Origin: CAIPBY01 sp041671305 | Lineage (GTDB): Bacteria; Patescibacteriota; Patescibacteriia; 2-01-FULL-39-33 | Direction of reading: 5' to 3' | DNA: 45,995 bases | NCBI GenBank assembly: GCA_041671305.1 | Contig: JBAZBX010000005.1 | Coordinates: forward strand, 1 to 45,995 | Shown: positions 24,316 to 32,704 of the stretch, piece after piece | Layout: every line of letters starts with the position of its first letter | Numbering within the stretch: position 1 is the first letter of the stretch | The notes under the pieces: generated by a model | Told to the model about the DNA's origin: nothing | What the model saw: the letters and a program-made list of their open reading frames with translations, nothing else | The model's database searches: none | Translations under genes and position numbers: made by a program

Positions 24316-27219
24316 TTACAATTTTATTTTTTCTGTTTCTCCCCAATTATCTCCTACACTGACTTCTACTTCAATTGGCGCGCGAAGTTTCATGACTGAG
24401 CACATGGCTTCTTTGACAAATTTAGAAACTGTTTTTACGTCCGACTTTGGAACTTCAAAAACCAATTCATCATGAACCTGCAAAATCATTTTGGATTTTG
24501 GTGAAATGCCGGGCAGTTTATTTTGTATTTCCACCATGGCCAGCTTGATCAGATCAGCGGCCGTACCCTGGATAGGCATGTTAGTGGCCATTCTCTCGGC
24601 AGAGGCTCTGACTTGCGAAACACTGGAATTGATTTCTGGAATATACCTTCTTCGGCCATAGAGAGTTTCTACGTAGCCTTTTTCTTCGGCCATTTCCAGA
24701 ATTTCCGCAATATATTTTTTGACTCCTTTGTATTTAATAAAATATTTGGTAATAAATTCTTGAGCTCGGGCATTGCTAATTCCTGTTCTACTCGCTAAAC
24801 CCCAAGCGCCCATGCCATAAAGCACGCCAAAATTAACTTCTTTGGCCTGTCTGCGCATTTCCTTGGTTACTTCCTCGGGAGCGACTTCATTGATAAAAGC
24901 CGCGGTAGTGGTATGAATATCTCCTCCGGAATTAAAAACTTTAAGCATCTCCTGGTCATCAGAGAGAGATGCTACAATTCTCAGCTCTATCTGGGAATAG
25001 TCAGCTTTGATTATTTCAAATCCTTTGTCTGCCACGAAAGCGCGCCTGATCAGCTGGCTTTCTTCGGTACGAATAGGAATATTTTGTAAATTAGGATTTG
25101 AAGAAGAAAGCCTTCCGGTGGCGGTGACAGTCTGGTTGAATGAAGTATGTATTCTCCCGTCACGGATATTGATTAGTTTTGGTATGGCATCAAGATAGGT
25201 GCTTTTGAGCTTAGTCGTCTCCCGGTATTCCATAATCAGATCAATTATGGGGTGAGTGCCCTGTAATTTTTCCAACTCGCTGGCTGCGGTGGAAATTCCG
25301 GTTTTGGTTTTGCTGATTCCTTTGACGGAAATTTGGAGTTTTTCAAACAAGACTTCTTTGAGTTGCATTGGCGAAGAAACATTGAATTCCATGCCTGCCA
25401 GCTTGAATATTTTTTTCTCTAAGTCTTTTATCTTTTTGCCATACTCTTTGCTTAGAGTTTTTAGAAATTCACCATCAACTTTGACGCCGTTTGTCTCTAT
25501 TTGAGCCAATACTTTTACTAAAGGCATTTCTAAATTATCAAAAAGCCCGATCATATTTTCTTTTTGCAATTCCGGTAAGAATTTTTCATATAATTGCCAG
25601 GAAATGTCAGCGTCTTCGCAAGAATACCAGCAGACTTTTTCAACCCCGACATCTGCCATACAAATTTGACCTTTTCCTTTGTCCGCCGCAGCTTTAGCGG
25701 AGGCGGGTTTGCCGATTAAGTCCTCAATTGGTTGCATCTGATAGCCAAGCTCTATAAAGGCCAGACTGTCTAAGCCGTGTTGTCTATTTCCCGGATTGAG
25801 CAGGTAAGAAGCGACCATGGTATCAAAATATATATCGTTTACTTCCAAACCGAATTGCTCCAAAACTTCAATATCAAATTTAAGATTATGGCCTACTTTT
25901 CTAATTTTTTCTGAGGTAAAGATTGGAGCCAATTCCTTTTTGGCTTTGCTCACAATATTTTCCGGCATATAGTAAGCAATATTTTTTTGCCAACAAAAAC
26001 TGATTCCGACTAGTTCGTCATGGAATGGATCAAGTCCGGTGGTTTCCGTATCAAAGCAGAATTCTTTTTGCTTGTTGAGGTCAGACAAGAAAGATTTCAG
26101 ATTTTCGGCAGTTATTAGTGTATATTGTTCGTTGCCTTTTTGGCTGTCATTGCGAGGAGGCCGATAGGCCGACGTGGCAATCCCGTGTTCTGTATTTTTT
26201 GACGGGATCCCCACGGTCGCTTCATCGCTCCCTCGGGATGACACTTTAGAAAATAAATCACCTTGTCCGCCGGCGATTTTTATCTTGTTGTCCGTATTTA
26301 AAGTCTGAAGTTGAGAGAGAAGTCTTTTGAAATTGAACTTTTGGAAAACGGCTATTACCTTTTGCATATCAAAACCGTAGAAACTAGAGTCGGCAAGATT
26401 GAAATCAATTGGTACATCAAGAATTATGGTAGCCAATCGTTTGGAAATGATGGCATCATCATGATATTGTTTGAGTAATTCTCTAGTCCTATCTTTTATC
26501 TTGGGCGAATCAATATTAGTATAAATATTTTCTAGAGTCTGGAAATTATTGAGCAGATCAATGGCGCCCTTTTCTCCAATTCCCTTTACGCCAGGAATGT
26601 TGTCTGAAACATCACCCCTTATTCCTTTGTAATCAATTAATTGATTTGGTTCCAGTCCTTGGAATTTTTCTTTTATGGCTTCAATGTCGTAGAGCATAGT
26701 TTCGCTTAGTCCTTTATGCGGTGCTAGAACTTTGGTATTGTCGTCAATTAATTGATAAGCGTCTTGATCACCGGTGACAATAACGGTTTCTATATCAGGA
26801 CGATCCACGGACTTGAGGTGAGCAATAGTGCCAATTAAGTCATCAGCTTCAAAGCCGGCTTTTTCATAAACAGGAATATTAAAGGATTCAAGAACTTCTT
26901 TAACAAGAGGAATTTGGTTATATAATTCATCCGGCGCTTTCACTCTTTGGGCTTTGTAGGCTTCAAACTCTTCATGCCGAAAGGTTTTTTCTTTACGGTC
27001 AAAGCAGGCGGCGATATAGTCAGGCTTGATGTCTTTGATGGTTTTGAGCAGAATCATGGTAAAACCATAGACGGCATTGGTTGGTCGTCCCTGGTTATCG
27101 GTTAAAGTTGGTGGAAGAGCATGAAAAGCCCTGTGAATCAGAGCATTGGAATCAATTATAATTAGTTTTTGCTTGCCTCGACGTAGCGAAGAAGTGGAGG
27201 CGGGATTGGATTTTGACAT
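24316..27219 (-). CDS. polA: DNA polymerase I with three in-frame repeat insertions
   Basis: The protein has 967 residues. The 5'-3' exonuclease domain (about 17-310) starts KLIIIDSNALIHRAFHALPP. The 3'-5' exonuclease domain keeps FDTETTGLD and VGHNLKFDIEVL, so proofreading is probably active. The polymerase domain has DYSQIELRIVASLS, the O-helix RRQAKEVNFGVLYG and QVHDELVFEVP. Three stretches are foreign to the family and encoded by GC-rich palindromes: residues about 6-15, 326-358 and 504-512. All three preserve the frame and fall at the N-terminus or in linker or surface positions. No Shine-Dalgarno site; a TATAAT box lies about 16 bp upstream. Confidence 0.96.
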   Translation of the reverse strand: MSKSNPASTSSLRRGKQKLIIIDSNALIHRAFHALPPTLTDNQGRPTNAVYGFTMILLKTIKDIKPDYIAACFDRKEKTFRHEEFEAYKAQRVKAPDELYNQIPLVKEVLESFNIPVYEKAGFEADDLIGTIAHLKSVDRPDIETVIVTGDQDAYQLIDDNTKVLAPHKGLSETMLYDIEAIKEKFQGLEPNQLIDYKGIRGDVSDNIPGVKGIGEKGAIDLLNNFQTLENIYTNIDSPKIKDRTRELLKQYHDDAIISKRLATIILDVPIDFNLADSSFYGFDMQKVIAVFQKFNFKRLLSQLQTLNTDNKIKIAGGQGDLFSKVSSRGSDEATVGIPSKNTEHGIATSAYRPPRNDSQKGNEQYTLITAENLKSFLSDLNKQKEFCFDTETTGLDPFHDELVGISFCWQKNIAYYMPENIVSKAKKELAPIFTSEKIRKVGHNLKFDIEVLEQFGLEVNDIYFDTMVASYLLNPGNRQHGLDSLAFIELGYQMQPIEDLIGKPASAKAAADKGKGQICMADVGVEKVCWYSCEDADISWQLYEKFLPELQKENMIGLFDNLEMPLVKVLAQIETNGVKVDGEFLKTLSKEYGKKIKDLEKKIFKLAGMEFNVSSPMQLKEVLFEKLQISVKGISKTKTGISTAASELEKLQGTHPIIDLIMEYRETTKLKSTYLDAIPKLINIRDGRIHTSFNQTVTATGRLSSSNPNLQNIPIRTEESQLIRRAFVADKGFEIIKADYSQIELRIVASLSDDQEMLKVFNSGGDIHTTTAAFINEVAPEEVTKEMRRQAKEVNFGVLYGMGAWGLASRTGISNARAQEFITKYFIKYKGVKKYIAEILEMAEEKGYVETLYGRRRYIPEINSSVSQVRASAERMATNMPIQGTAADLIKLAMVEIQNKLPGISPKSKMILQVHDELVFEVPKSDVKTVSKFVKEAMCSVMKLRAPIEVEVSVGDNWGETEKIKL
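25683..25708. repeat. GC-rich palindromic insertion in polA (copy 2)
   Basis: CCGCCGCAGC and GCGGAGGCGGG pair around TTTA. It encodes roughly PASAKAAADK inside the exonuclease-like domain and keeps the reading frame. Confidence 0.65.
26145..26243. repeat. 99-bp palindromic element inserted in frame in polA (copy 1)
   Basis: It begins TGTCATTGCGAGGAGG and ends CCTCGGGATGACA, so the ends are inverted repeats. Inner arms GTGGCAATCCCGT and ACGGGATCCCCAC also pair. The length is exactly 33 codons and the frame stays open. It lies in the linker between the two exonuclease domains. The motif resembles a dispersed palindrome known from many bacterial genomes. Confidence 0.8.
27174..27203. repeat. 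GC-rich palindromic insertion in polA (copy 3, N-terminus)
   Basis: GCCTCGACGTAGCGAAGAAG followed by TGGAGGCGGG forms a hairpin (GCCTC.../...GAGGC) and encodes about PASTSSLRRG, just before the conserved LIIIDSN strand. Confidence 0.6.
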
Positions 27220-27355
27220 ATTTTTGATATTGATATTATAACGGTTATGGGAGAAAAAGTCATTAATTTGTAAAATTTATTGACTATAAATAGCAATTTA
27301 TAGTAATGTATGATTGTGTTTACGAAACATAGGGACCAACAGGAGGATTTTGTAC

Positions 27356-28183
27356 ATGCAACGAACTTTTGTCGTGTTTAGTGGCCTACCAGGAAAAATG
27401 GCCACCGAAGTATTCCATCTATTGCAGGCAGATGAACGTTTTGGCGTTATTCCCTTTGCTCTCACCGGCAAAGAGATAACACCAGAAGTCAATGATGATG
27501 GCATCCAGCTAATTCATGCCGATGCTATCACGCCAACCTGGTGGAAGTCACTGCGTGACCAGTATCCCGGGCTCATCGTTATTGATTTCACACATCCCAA
27601 CGCAGTCAACTTGAACGCTGAGATGTACCAGAAAAACAAACTGAACTTTGTCATGGGCACCACAGGGGGAAATCGCGACCTTCTGGCTCACATTTTTGAC
27701 GGCGAATTTGACAATTGTGCTGTCATCGCTCCAAACATGGCCAAACAGGTCGTGATGTTCCAAGCGATGATGCAATTCGCGGCCGAAAATTTCCCCAATG
27801 CCTTTGCGGGATATACCCTGGAAATCACCGAATCGCATCAGACAGGAAAGAAGGACACCAGCGGCACCGCCAAAGCCATGGTGGAATATTTCAATGCCTT
27901 GGGCATCCCATTCGGCGTTGACCAAATCATCATGGTTCGAGATCCCGAAAAGCAACTGGAGATGGGCATTCCGGAAAACGCGCTCGGTGGACACGGATTT
28001 CACACTTACACGGCCAAATCCGCAGACGGCAACGTTCTTTTCCAGTTCACCCACAATGTGTGCGGGCGCTCAAACTATGCCCAAGGGACGCGTGATGCCG
28101 TTCTTTTCCTCCGCAAGGCGGTGGATAGCGGCGTCAAAGGACGCATCTTTTCCATGAAAGACGTACTGAAAGGAAACGTCTGA
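27356..28183 (+). CDS. dapB: 4-hydroxy-tetrahydrodipicolinate reductase (plant/DapB3-like)
   Basis: The protein has 275 residues from the ATG at 27356, 9 bp after a perfect AGGAGG (27341-27346). The N-terminus FVVFSGLPGKMATEVFHLL is a Rossmann glycine motif. LIVIDFTHPNAVNLNAEMY, MGTTGG and APNMAKQVVMFQAMM follow, and ITESHQTGKKDTSGTAKAM is the active-site region, with the catalytic His replaced by the SHQxxKxDTSGTA form of the DapB clade seen in plants. It would act in diaminopimelate synthesis, yet no other dap gene is in this window. GC content is clearly higher than in polA and smc. It has its own terminator. Acquisition by transfer is likely. Confidence 0.88.
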   Translation: MQRTFVVFSGLPGKMATEVFHLLQADERFGVIPFALTGKEITPEVNDDGIQLIHADAITPTWWKSLRDQYPGLIVIDFTHPNAVNLNAEMYQKNKLNFVMGTTGGNRDLLAHIFDGEFDNCAVIAPNMAKQVVMFQAMMQFAAENFPNAFAGYTLEITESHQTGKKDTSGTAKAMVEYFNALGIPFGVDQIIMVRDPEKQLEMGIPENALGGHGFHTYTAKSADGNVLFQFTHNVCGRSNYAQGTRDAVLFLRKAVDSGVKGRIFSMKDVLKGNV

Positions 28184-28226
28184 ATCATAGGAATGGACAA
28201 GTCAACACTTCAACACCCAACCAAAC

Positions 28227-28256
28227 TCCCCAATCTTGCCATTGGGGACGTTTTTA
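28227..28256 (+). terminator. Terminator after dapB
   Basis: TCCCCAAT-cttgcc-ATTGGGGA is followed by CGTTTTTATTTT. Confidence 0.8.
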
Positions 28257-28326
28257 TTTTGTCTTAAAATCTTTTTTCTGATAAAATTATTAGTAATTAG
28301 TAATCATAAATTGCGGATTTTATTTT

Positions 28327-31300
28327 ATGTATCTTCAGCGTATAGAGCTTCAAGGATTTAAATCATTTGCCAACAAGACGGTTTTGGAATTTCCTGCTCC
28401 CGCCAGCAACGCTTCGCGTAGCGATGCGGGCAGGCCGGACAAGAAAGACAGGACTCGTGGCATTACGGCTATCGTCGGCCCTAATGGTTCCGGCAAATCC
28501 AATATTGTAGATGCGGTTAGATGGGTTCTCGGCGAACAAAGCCTCAAATTGCTTCGTGGCAAGAAATCTACAGATGTAATTTTTTCCGGCTCGGCCAAAA
28601 AAACTCAAATGAGTATGGCTGAAGCTTCTTTGTTTTTGAATAATGAAGATGGCAGCGCCCCCATTGATTATACTGAAGTGGCTATTACCAGAAAAATCTA
28701 TCGTGATGGCAGTAGCCAGTATTTGCTCAATAAAAATGAAGTAAGATTGTTTGATATAATTATGCTTTTGGCTAAGGCTAATTTCGGGCAAAATACTTAT
28801 GGCGTGATTGGCCAAGGCATGGTAGATAAAATCGTAAATTATTCTATTCAAGAGAGGAAAGAATTTTTTGATGAAGCCACTGGCGTGAAGCAATTTCAAA
28901 TCAAGCGCGACAGGTCGGTCAATAAATTAAAAAAATCCAGAGAAAACATTGAATCTGCCGGCGCTTTGCTTCAGGAATTGGAGCCACGACTCAAATCTTT
29001 GACTCGCCAGGTAAATAAATTAAGACAAAGACAGGAAATTGAAAAAGAGCTCAAAGAAATTCAGGTGAAATATTATGGCAAGATTTGGTCTGATCTAAAT
29101 ACTCATTATGAACAGTATGCCTTGTCATACAATACGGAAGAGAAGAAGCGCCAAGGAATCAATCGCAAATTGGAAGATTTACAAGAAGAATTATCCAAGT
29201 TCAGTGAAGAGGCAGATAGAAGTCAGGAATTCAATAATTTGCAAGAAAATCTAAATACCCTAGGTTCCGAGAAAAACAGCATCATGAAGGAGTTGACTGT
29301 GATTAAGGGAAAGATGGATTTGGAATATTCCAAAGTAGGCAAGCAAAATCTCTCTTGGCTGGAAAATAAAAAAGATGAATTAGAAGAAAGAATCAGACAA
29401 GCAGAAGTAGAAGTCAAAAATTCTTCAGGCAAAATCGCCATAACCGAAAGAACTCAGAAAGAGAAGGAAACCCAGATAAATCAGCTTAACGCCGAGCTTA
29501 CTGTGTTGCAGAATAATCTGCAAATCATTCAAGATGAATATTATAATCAGAGGAGTGGAGGAAAAATTAATTATGCTCTTGAATCAGTTAAGGCCGTGCT
29601 TAAATTAAAAAATGATATTGCTGGCATTTACGGAACAGTCAGTGATGTGGGGAAAATAAACAAGAATTTTGAAATGGCTTTGGCTTCTGCGGCTGGCAAT
29701 AGGCTTAGCGCCGTAGTTGTCGCTACGGATGAGGTGGCCGTGAGATGCATCAATTATCTCAAGGATAATAGATTGGGGTCAGTTACTTTTTTCCCGCTCA
29801 ATAAATTAAGCAGTTATCCGGTTAGCCGTGAAGCGCAAGAAATAGCACAAGAAAAAGGTGTGGTTGGTTTGGCTGTAAATTTAATTAGTTTTGAAATAAA
29901 ATTTCAAAAGGTTTTTGAGCAGATATTTGGCTCTACTATTGTGGTTCATACTTTGGATGATGCTAAAGCTTTTGGTATTGGCAGGGAAAGGATGGTAACT
30001 TTGGACGGAGATTTGATGGAAAAATCCGGTGTGATGAAAGGCGGATTCAAGAAAAAAGAATTTATGAAGTGGTCGCAGTTGGAAGAGAAAGATTTGTATT
30101 CGCAGGAAGAAAAAATCAGGCAGATTGCGGATTTGAAAGTTAAAATTGAAAGTCAGTATCAGAATAAAGAAAGATTATTATCACAATTATCCGAGGTCAA
30201 AGTAGCCATACAGGTGGAAAACGCGCAAATTTCTAATTTAAATCAGGAATTGTCCGCACTCAAGAAAGAAAAGGCAAAAGTAGTTGAAGAAATTACTGAA
30301 AGCGCGCTGACTCCTGCGCAACAGGATGAATATTTCAAAAAGTTGAAGGTCAAAAAGGAGGAAATGGAGAAATCTATTTTTGACTTGGATAAAAAGATTG
30401 GGATGGTTAGAGAAAAGACGGATCAATTCAACTCCAAAGAAGAGGAAAAGAAAAGACAGATATTTTCTGTTCAACAGGAAATGCACGATTTACAGAATGA
30501 ACTTAATAATGTTATTTCGGCACTTGGAGAAGTGAAGATAGAGCTGGCCAAAATTGAAACCAAAAAAGAGGATATATTTTTGTCCATGAAAGAGGATTTG
30601 GGAGATGATTTTCAGCCCAAGAGTGCTGTAGATATTGATGACGTGGATCTGGAAGAATTTAAAGGTAAAATTGATAAATTAAAAAAGCAATTAGAGCTTA
30701 TCGGTGGAATTGATCCTGAGGTGGAGAAGGAGTACGAAGAAGTGAGCCAGCGATTTGAATTTTTGACCAAACAAGGCGAGGATCTGGATAAGGCAATAAA
30801 AGATTTAGAAAAGATAGTGGTGGAATTGGACAAAATAATTAAGAAGCAATTTGAAGATGAATTCAAAAAAATAAATAATGATTTTTCAAGATATTTCAAG
30901 CAGTTATTTGAAGGAGGAAGCGCCAAGTTGGTTTTGGCGCAGAAGGAATTGACCGAGGCTGAGGAAGCGGTAGCGGAAGTGATGGCGACAGAAACCGGAG
31001 AGACCGTAGAAGGAACGAGTGAAATTATAGAAGCGCAAAAAAAAGTTATTCACGTGGAAGATAAATCTTCTTTGGCCAATATGGGAATTGAAATTGAAGC
31101 TTGTCCTCCGGGCAAGAAGATTAAAAATATTACATCTCTATCGGGTGGTGAGAAGACTATGACGGCTTTGTCCCTGATTTGTGCCATTATCGCCAATAAC
31201 CCGGCGCCGTTTATAGTTTTTGATGAGGTGGATGCGGCTCTGGATGAACAGAATTCTTCAAAATTCAGCAGTATTATAGATGAGTTGGCGCACAAGACGC

Positions 31301-31434
31301 AGTTTATTGTTATTACCCATAACCGCGCGATTATGTCGCATGCAGATGTGCTCTATGGCGTGACCATGCAGGGGGATGGAATTTCCAGGTTGATTAGTTT
31401 GAAGTTGGCCGAAGTGGAGAATTTGGAGAAATAA
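28327..31434 (+). CDS. smc: Chromosome segregation ATPase SMC, short-armed, with in-frame insertion
   Basis: The protein has 1035 residues, about 150 fewer than usual. The N-terminal head has Walker A GPNGSGKSN (51-58), a Q-loop region and the hinge at about 410-580 (GIYGTVSDVGKINKNFEMALASAAGNRLSAVVV). The C-terminal head has the signature LSGGEKTMTAL near residue 938 and Walker B FIVFDEVDAALDEQN. The coiled-coil arms are shorter than in typical SMC. Residues 24-44, between the first strand (VLEFP) and GITAIVGPN, are absent from the family and encoded by a GC-rich palindrome. SMC compacts and segregates the chromosome with ScpAB. Confidence 0.95.
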   Translation: MYLQRIELQGFKSFANKTVLEFPAPASNASRSDAGRPDKKDRTRGITAIVGPNGSGKSNIVDAVRWVLGEQSLKLLRGKKSTDVIFSGSAKKTQMSMAEASLFLNNEDGSAPIDYTEVAITRKIYRDGSSQYLLNKNEVRLFDIIMLLAKANFGQNTYGVIGQGMVDKIVNYSIQERKEFFDEATGVKQFQIKRDRSVNKLKKSRENIESAGALLQELEPRLKSLTRQVNKLRQRQEIEKELKEIQVKYYGKIWSDLNTHYEQYALSYNTEEKKRQGINRKLEDLQEELSKFSEEADRSQEFNNLQENLNTLGSEKNSIMKELTVIKGKMDLEYSKVGKQNLSWLENKKDELEERIRQAEVEVKNSSGKIAITERTQKEKETQINQLNAELTVLQNNLQIIQDEYYNQRSGGKINYALESVKAVLKLKNDIAGIYGTVSDVGKINKNFEMALASAAGNRLSAVVVATDEVAVRCINYLKDNRLGSVTFFPLNKLSSYPVSREAQEIAQEKGVVGLAVNLISFEIKFQKVFEQIFGSTIVVHTLDDAKAFGIGRERMVTLDGDLMEKSGVMKGGFKKKEFMKWSQLEEKDLYSQEEKIRQIADLKVKIESQYQNKERLLSQLSEVKVAIQVENAQISNLNQELSALKKEKAKVVEEITESALTPAQQDEYFKKLKVKKEEMEKSIFDLDKKIGMVREKTDQFNSKEEEKKRQIFSVQQEMHDLQNELNNVISALGEVKIELAKIETKKEDIFLSMKEDLGDDFQPKSAVDIDDVDLEEFKGKIDKLKKQLELIGGIDPEVEKEYEEVSQRFEFLTKQGEDLDKAIKDLEKIVVELDKIIKKQFEDEFKKINNDFSRYFKQLFEGGSAKLVLAQKELTEAEEAVAEVMATETGETVEGTSEIIEAQKKVIHVEDKSSLANMGIEIEACPPGKKIKNITSLSGGEKTMTALSLICAIIANNPAPFIVFDEVDAALDEQNSSKFSSIIDELAHKTQFIVITHNRAIMSHADVLYGVTMQGDGISRLISLKLAEVENLEK
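28393..28440. repeat. GC-rich palindromic insertion in smc
   Basis: CCTGCTCCCGCC and GATGCGGGCAGG pair around GCTTCGCGTAGC-type inner arms. The element encodes about APASNASRSDAGRPD and disturbs neither the frame nor Walker A just downstream. Confidence 0.75.
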
Positions 31435-31442
31435 GCTAATTA

Positions 31443-31471
31443 TTGACATTTGTCATCAAATATAGTAATCT
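31443..31471 (+). promoter_or_regulatory. rpsP promoter
   Basis: TTGACA (31443-31448), a 17-bp spacer and TAATCT (31466-31471) lie about 45 bp before the S16 start. Confidence 0.6.
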
Positions 31472-31520
31472 ATTAATACCGTTTAATAGTGCTCAACTTT
31501 AAACACTAAGCAAAGAAACA

Positions 31521-32012
31521 ATGTTAACTATAAGATTTTCCAGAAAAGGAAAGAAAAAAGCTCCATTATACTCCATTATTGTAGTAGAAAAGGCCAAAGA
31601 TCCTTGGGGTGATTATACCGATAAACTCGGTACTTATAATCCTCAGACCAAAGTAGCCGTAATTGATGGTGAAAAAGCCAAGGATTGGATTGCCAAAGGC
31701 GCACAGCCAAGCGAAACTGTTCATAACCTTTTTGTCACTCAAGGCATTATAAAGGCAGAAAAAGTTAGAGCTTCAAAGTCCAAGCCAGGCAAGAAAAAGA
31801 GATTGCAGGTTGAGGCTGACAAGAAAGCCAAGGATGCTGAAGATGCCGCTAAGGCAAAAGCTGAGGTAGAAGCCAAAGCTCAAGCAGAAAAAGAAGCCGA
31901 AGAAGCCAAGGTTGCAACTGAAACGCCAAAAGTTGAAGAGGTTAAGGCAGAAGAAGCTCCTGCAGAGACAAAATCAGAAGAACCTATTGCTGAAGAAAAG
32001 GTTGCTGAATAA
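31521..32012 (+). CDS. rpsP: 30S ribosomal protein S16 with long acidic/basic tail
   Basis: The protein has 163 residues. The first 90 are a normal S16: MLTIRFSRKGKKKAPLYSIIVVEKAKDPWGDYTDKLGTYNP, then WIAKGAQPSETVHNLFVTQGI. The last 70 residues are an Ala/Lys/Glu-rich tail (KKAKDAEDAAKAKAEVEAKAQAEKEAEEAK and so on) that should form a long charged helix beyond the ribosome surface. Such tails recur in small-genome bacteria but their role is unknown. It precedes khpA, often a neighbour of rpsP, and has a terminator between them. Confidence 0.95.
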   Translation: MLTIRFSRKGKKKAPLYSIIVVEKAKDPWGDYTDKLGTYNPQTKVAVIDGEKAKDWIAKGAQPSETVHNLFVTQGIIKAEKVRASKSKPGKKKRLQVEADKKAKDAEDAAKAKAEVEAKAQAEKEAEEAKVATETPKVEEVKAEEAPAETKSEEPIAEEKVAE

Positions 32013-32035
32013 TATTATTTAAATTTTTATAAAGG

Positions 32036-32058
32036 CCAGCTTAATTGCTGGTTTTTAT
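32036..32058 (+). terminator. Terminator after rpsP
   Basis: CCAGC-ttaatt-GCTGG is followed by TTTTTATT. Confidence 0.65.
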
Positions 32059-32106
32059 TATGGTGATTAATTGTCATTTTGAGATTGTCTGTTTGTTAAA
32101 AAGCTA

Positions 32107-32135
32107 TTGACAAAAGCCTAAAAATTTGCTATCAT
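32107..32135 (+). promoter_or_regulatory. khpA promoter with extended -10
   Basis: TTGACA (32107-32112), a 17-bp spacer ending TTTGC and TATCAT (32130-32135). The TGC before the -10 makes it an extended -10 promoter. The leader carries a stem of AAGAAAT and ATTTCTT. Confidence 0.6.
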
Positions 32136-32232
32136 TAATATAGATAGTTAATTTAAATTAATTATTAAAGAAATGTTTCAGGGGTAACCAGGAAATATTT
32201 CTTGCACTTAGAAATAATACAGAACAACTAAT

Positions 32233-32583
32233 ATGGCCGAACGAGACCAAGAATTTGTTGAAGGCATTGTCAGAGCAATTGTTGCTCATCCAGATGATGT
32301 CAAAGTCGACAGAACAGTCGATGAAAGAGGTGTTTTACTCACCTTGAATGTGAATGTAGGTGACATTGGTTATGTCATTGGCAAGCAGGGTCAAACCGCA
32401 AGAGCAATCAGAACTCTAGCCAAAATAATTGGCGCGCAGAACAATGCCAGAGTAAATCTGAAGATTGCTGAACCAGAAGGTTCAAGAGGTCCAAGAAGAG
32501 ACAGAGAAGAATCTCAGGATCGAGATCATGAACGCCAACACGAGGAAATCAACACTGATGTTGTTGACGATCTAAAAATCTAA
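32233..32583 (+). CDS. khpA: KH-domain RNA-binding protein KhpA
   Basis: The protein has 116 residues. FVEGIVRAIVAHPDDVKVDRTVDERGVLLTLNVNVGDIGYVIGKQGQTARAIRTLAKIIGAQNNARVNLKI is a complete KhpA fold with the RNA-binding loop GKQG at 50-53. A charged tail rich in Arg, Asp, Glu and His follows (about 80-116). KhpA pairs with KhpB in RNA regulation of cell-wall growth in Gram-positives; khpB is absent from its usual place beside yidC here. The linkage to rpsP and trmD is conserved widely. Confidence 0.93.
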   Translation: MAERDQEFVEGIVRAIVAHPDDVKVDRTVDERGVLLTLNVNVGDIGYVIGKQGQTARAIRTLAKIIGAQNNARVNLKIAEPEGSRGPRRDREESQDRDHERQHEEINTDVVDDLKI

Positions 32584-32601
32584 GCAGTTTAGTACAAACA
32601 T

Positions 32602-32639
32602 AAAAAACACTCTCCCATGAAAATGGGAGAGTGTTTTTG
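32602..32639 (+). terminator. Terminator after khpA
   Basis: AAAAACACTCTCCCAT-gaaa-ATGGGAGAGTGTTTTT is a perfect 16-bp stem. Confidence 0.9.
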
Positions 32640-32704
32640 TTTTGAAAAAAGTGGTAAAATACAGGGGTGAGCAACACTACTCTATGGAGTAGAGGAGGTA
32701 GCGC

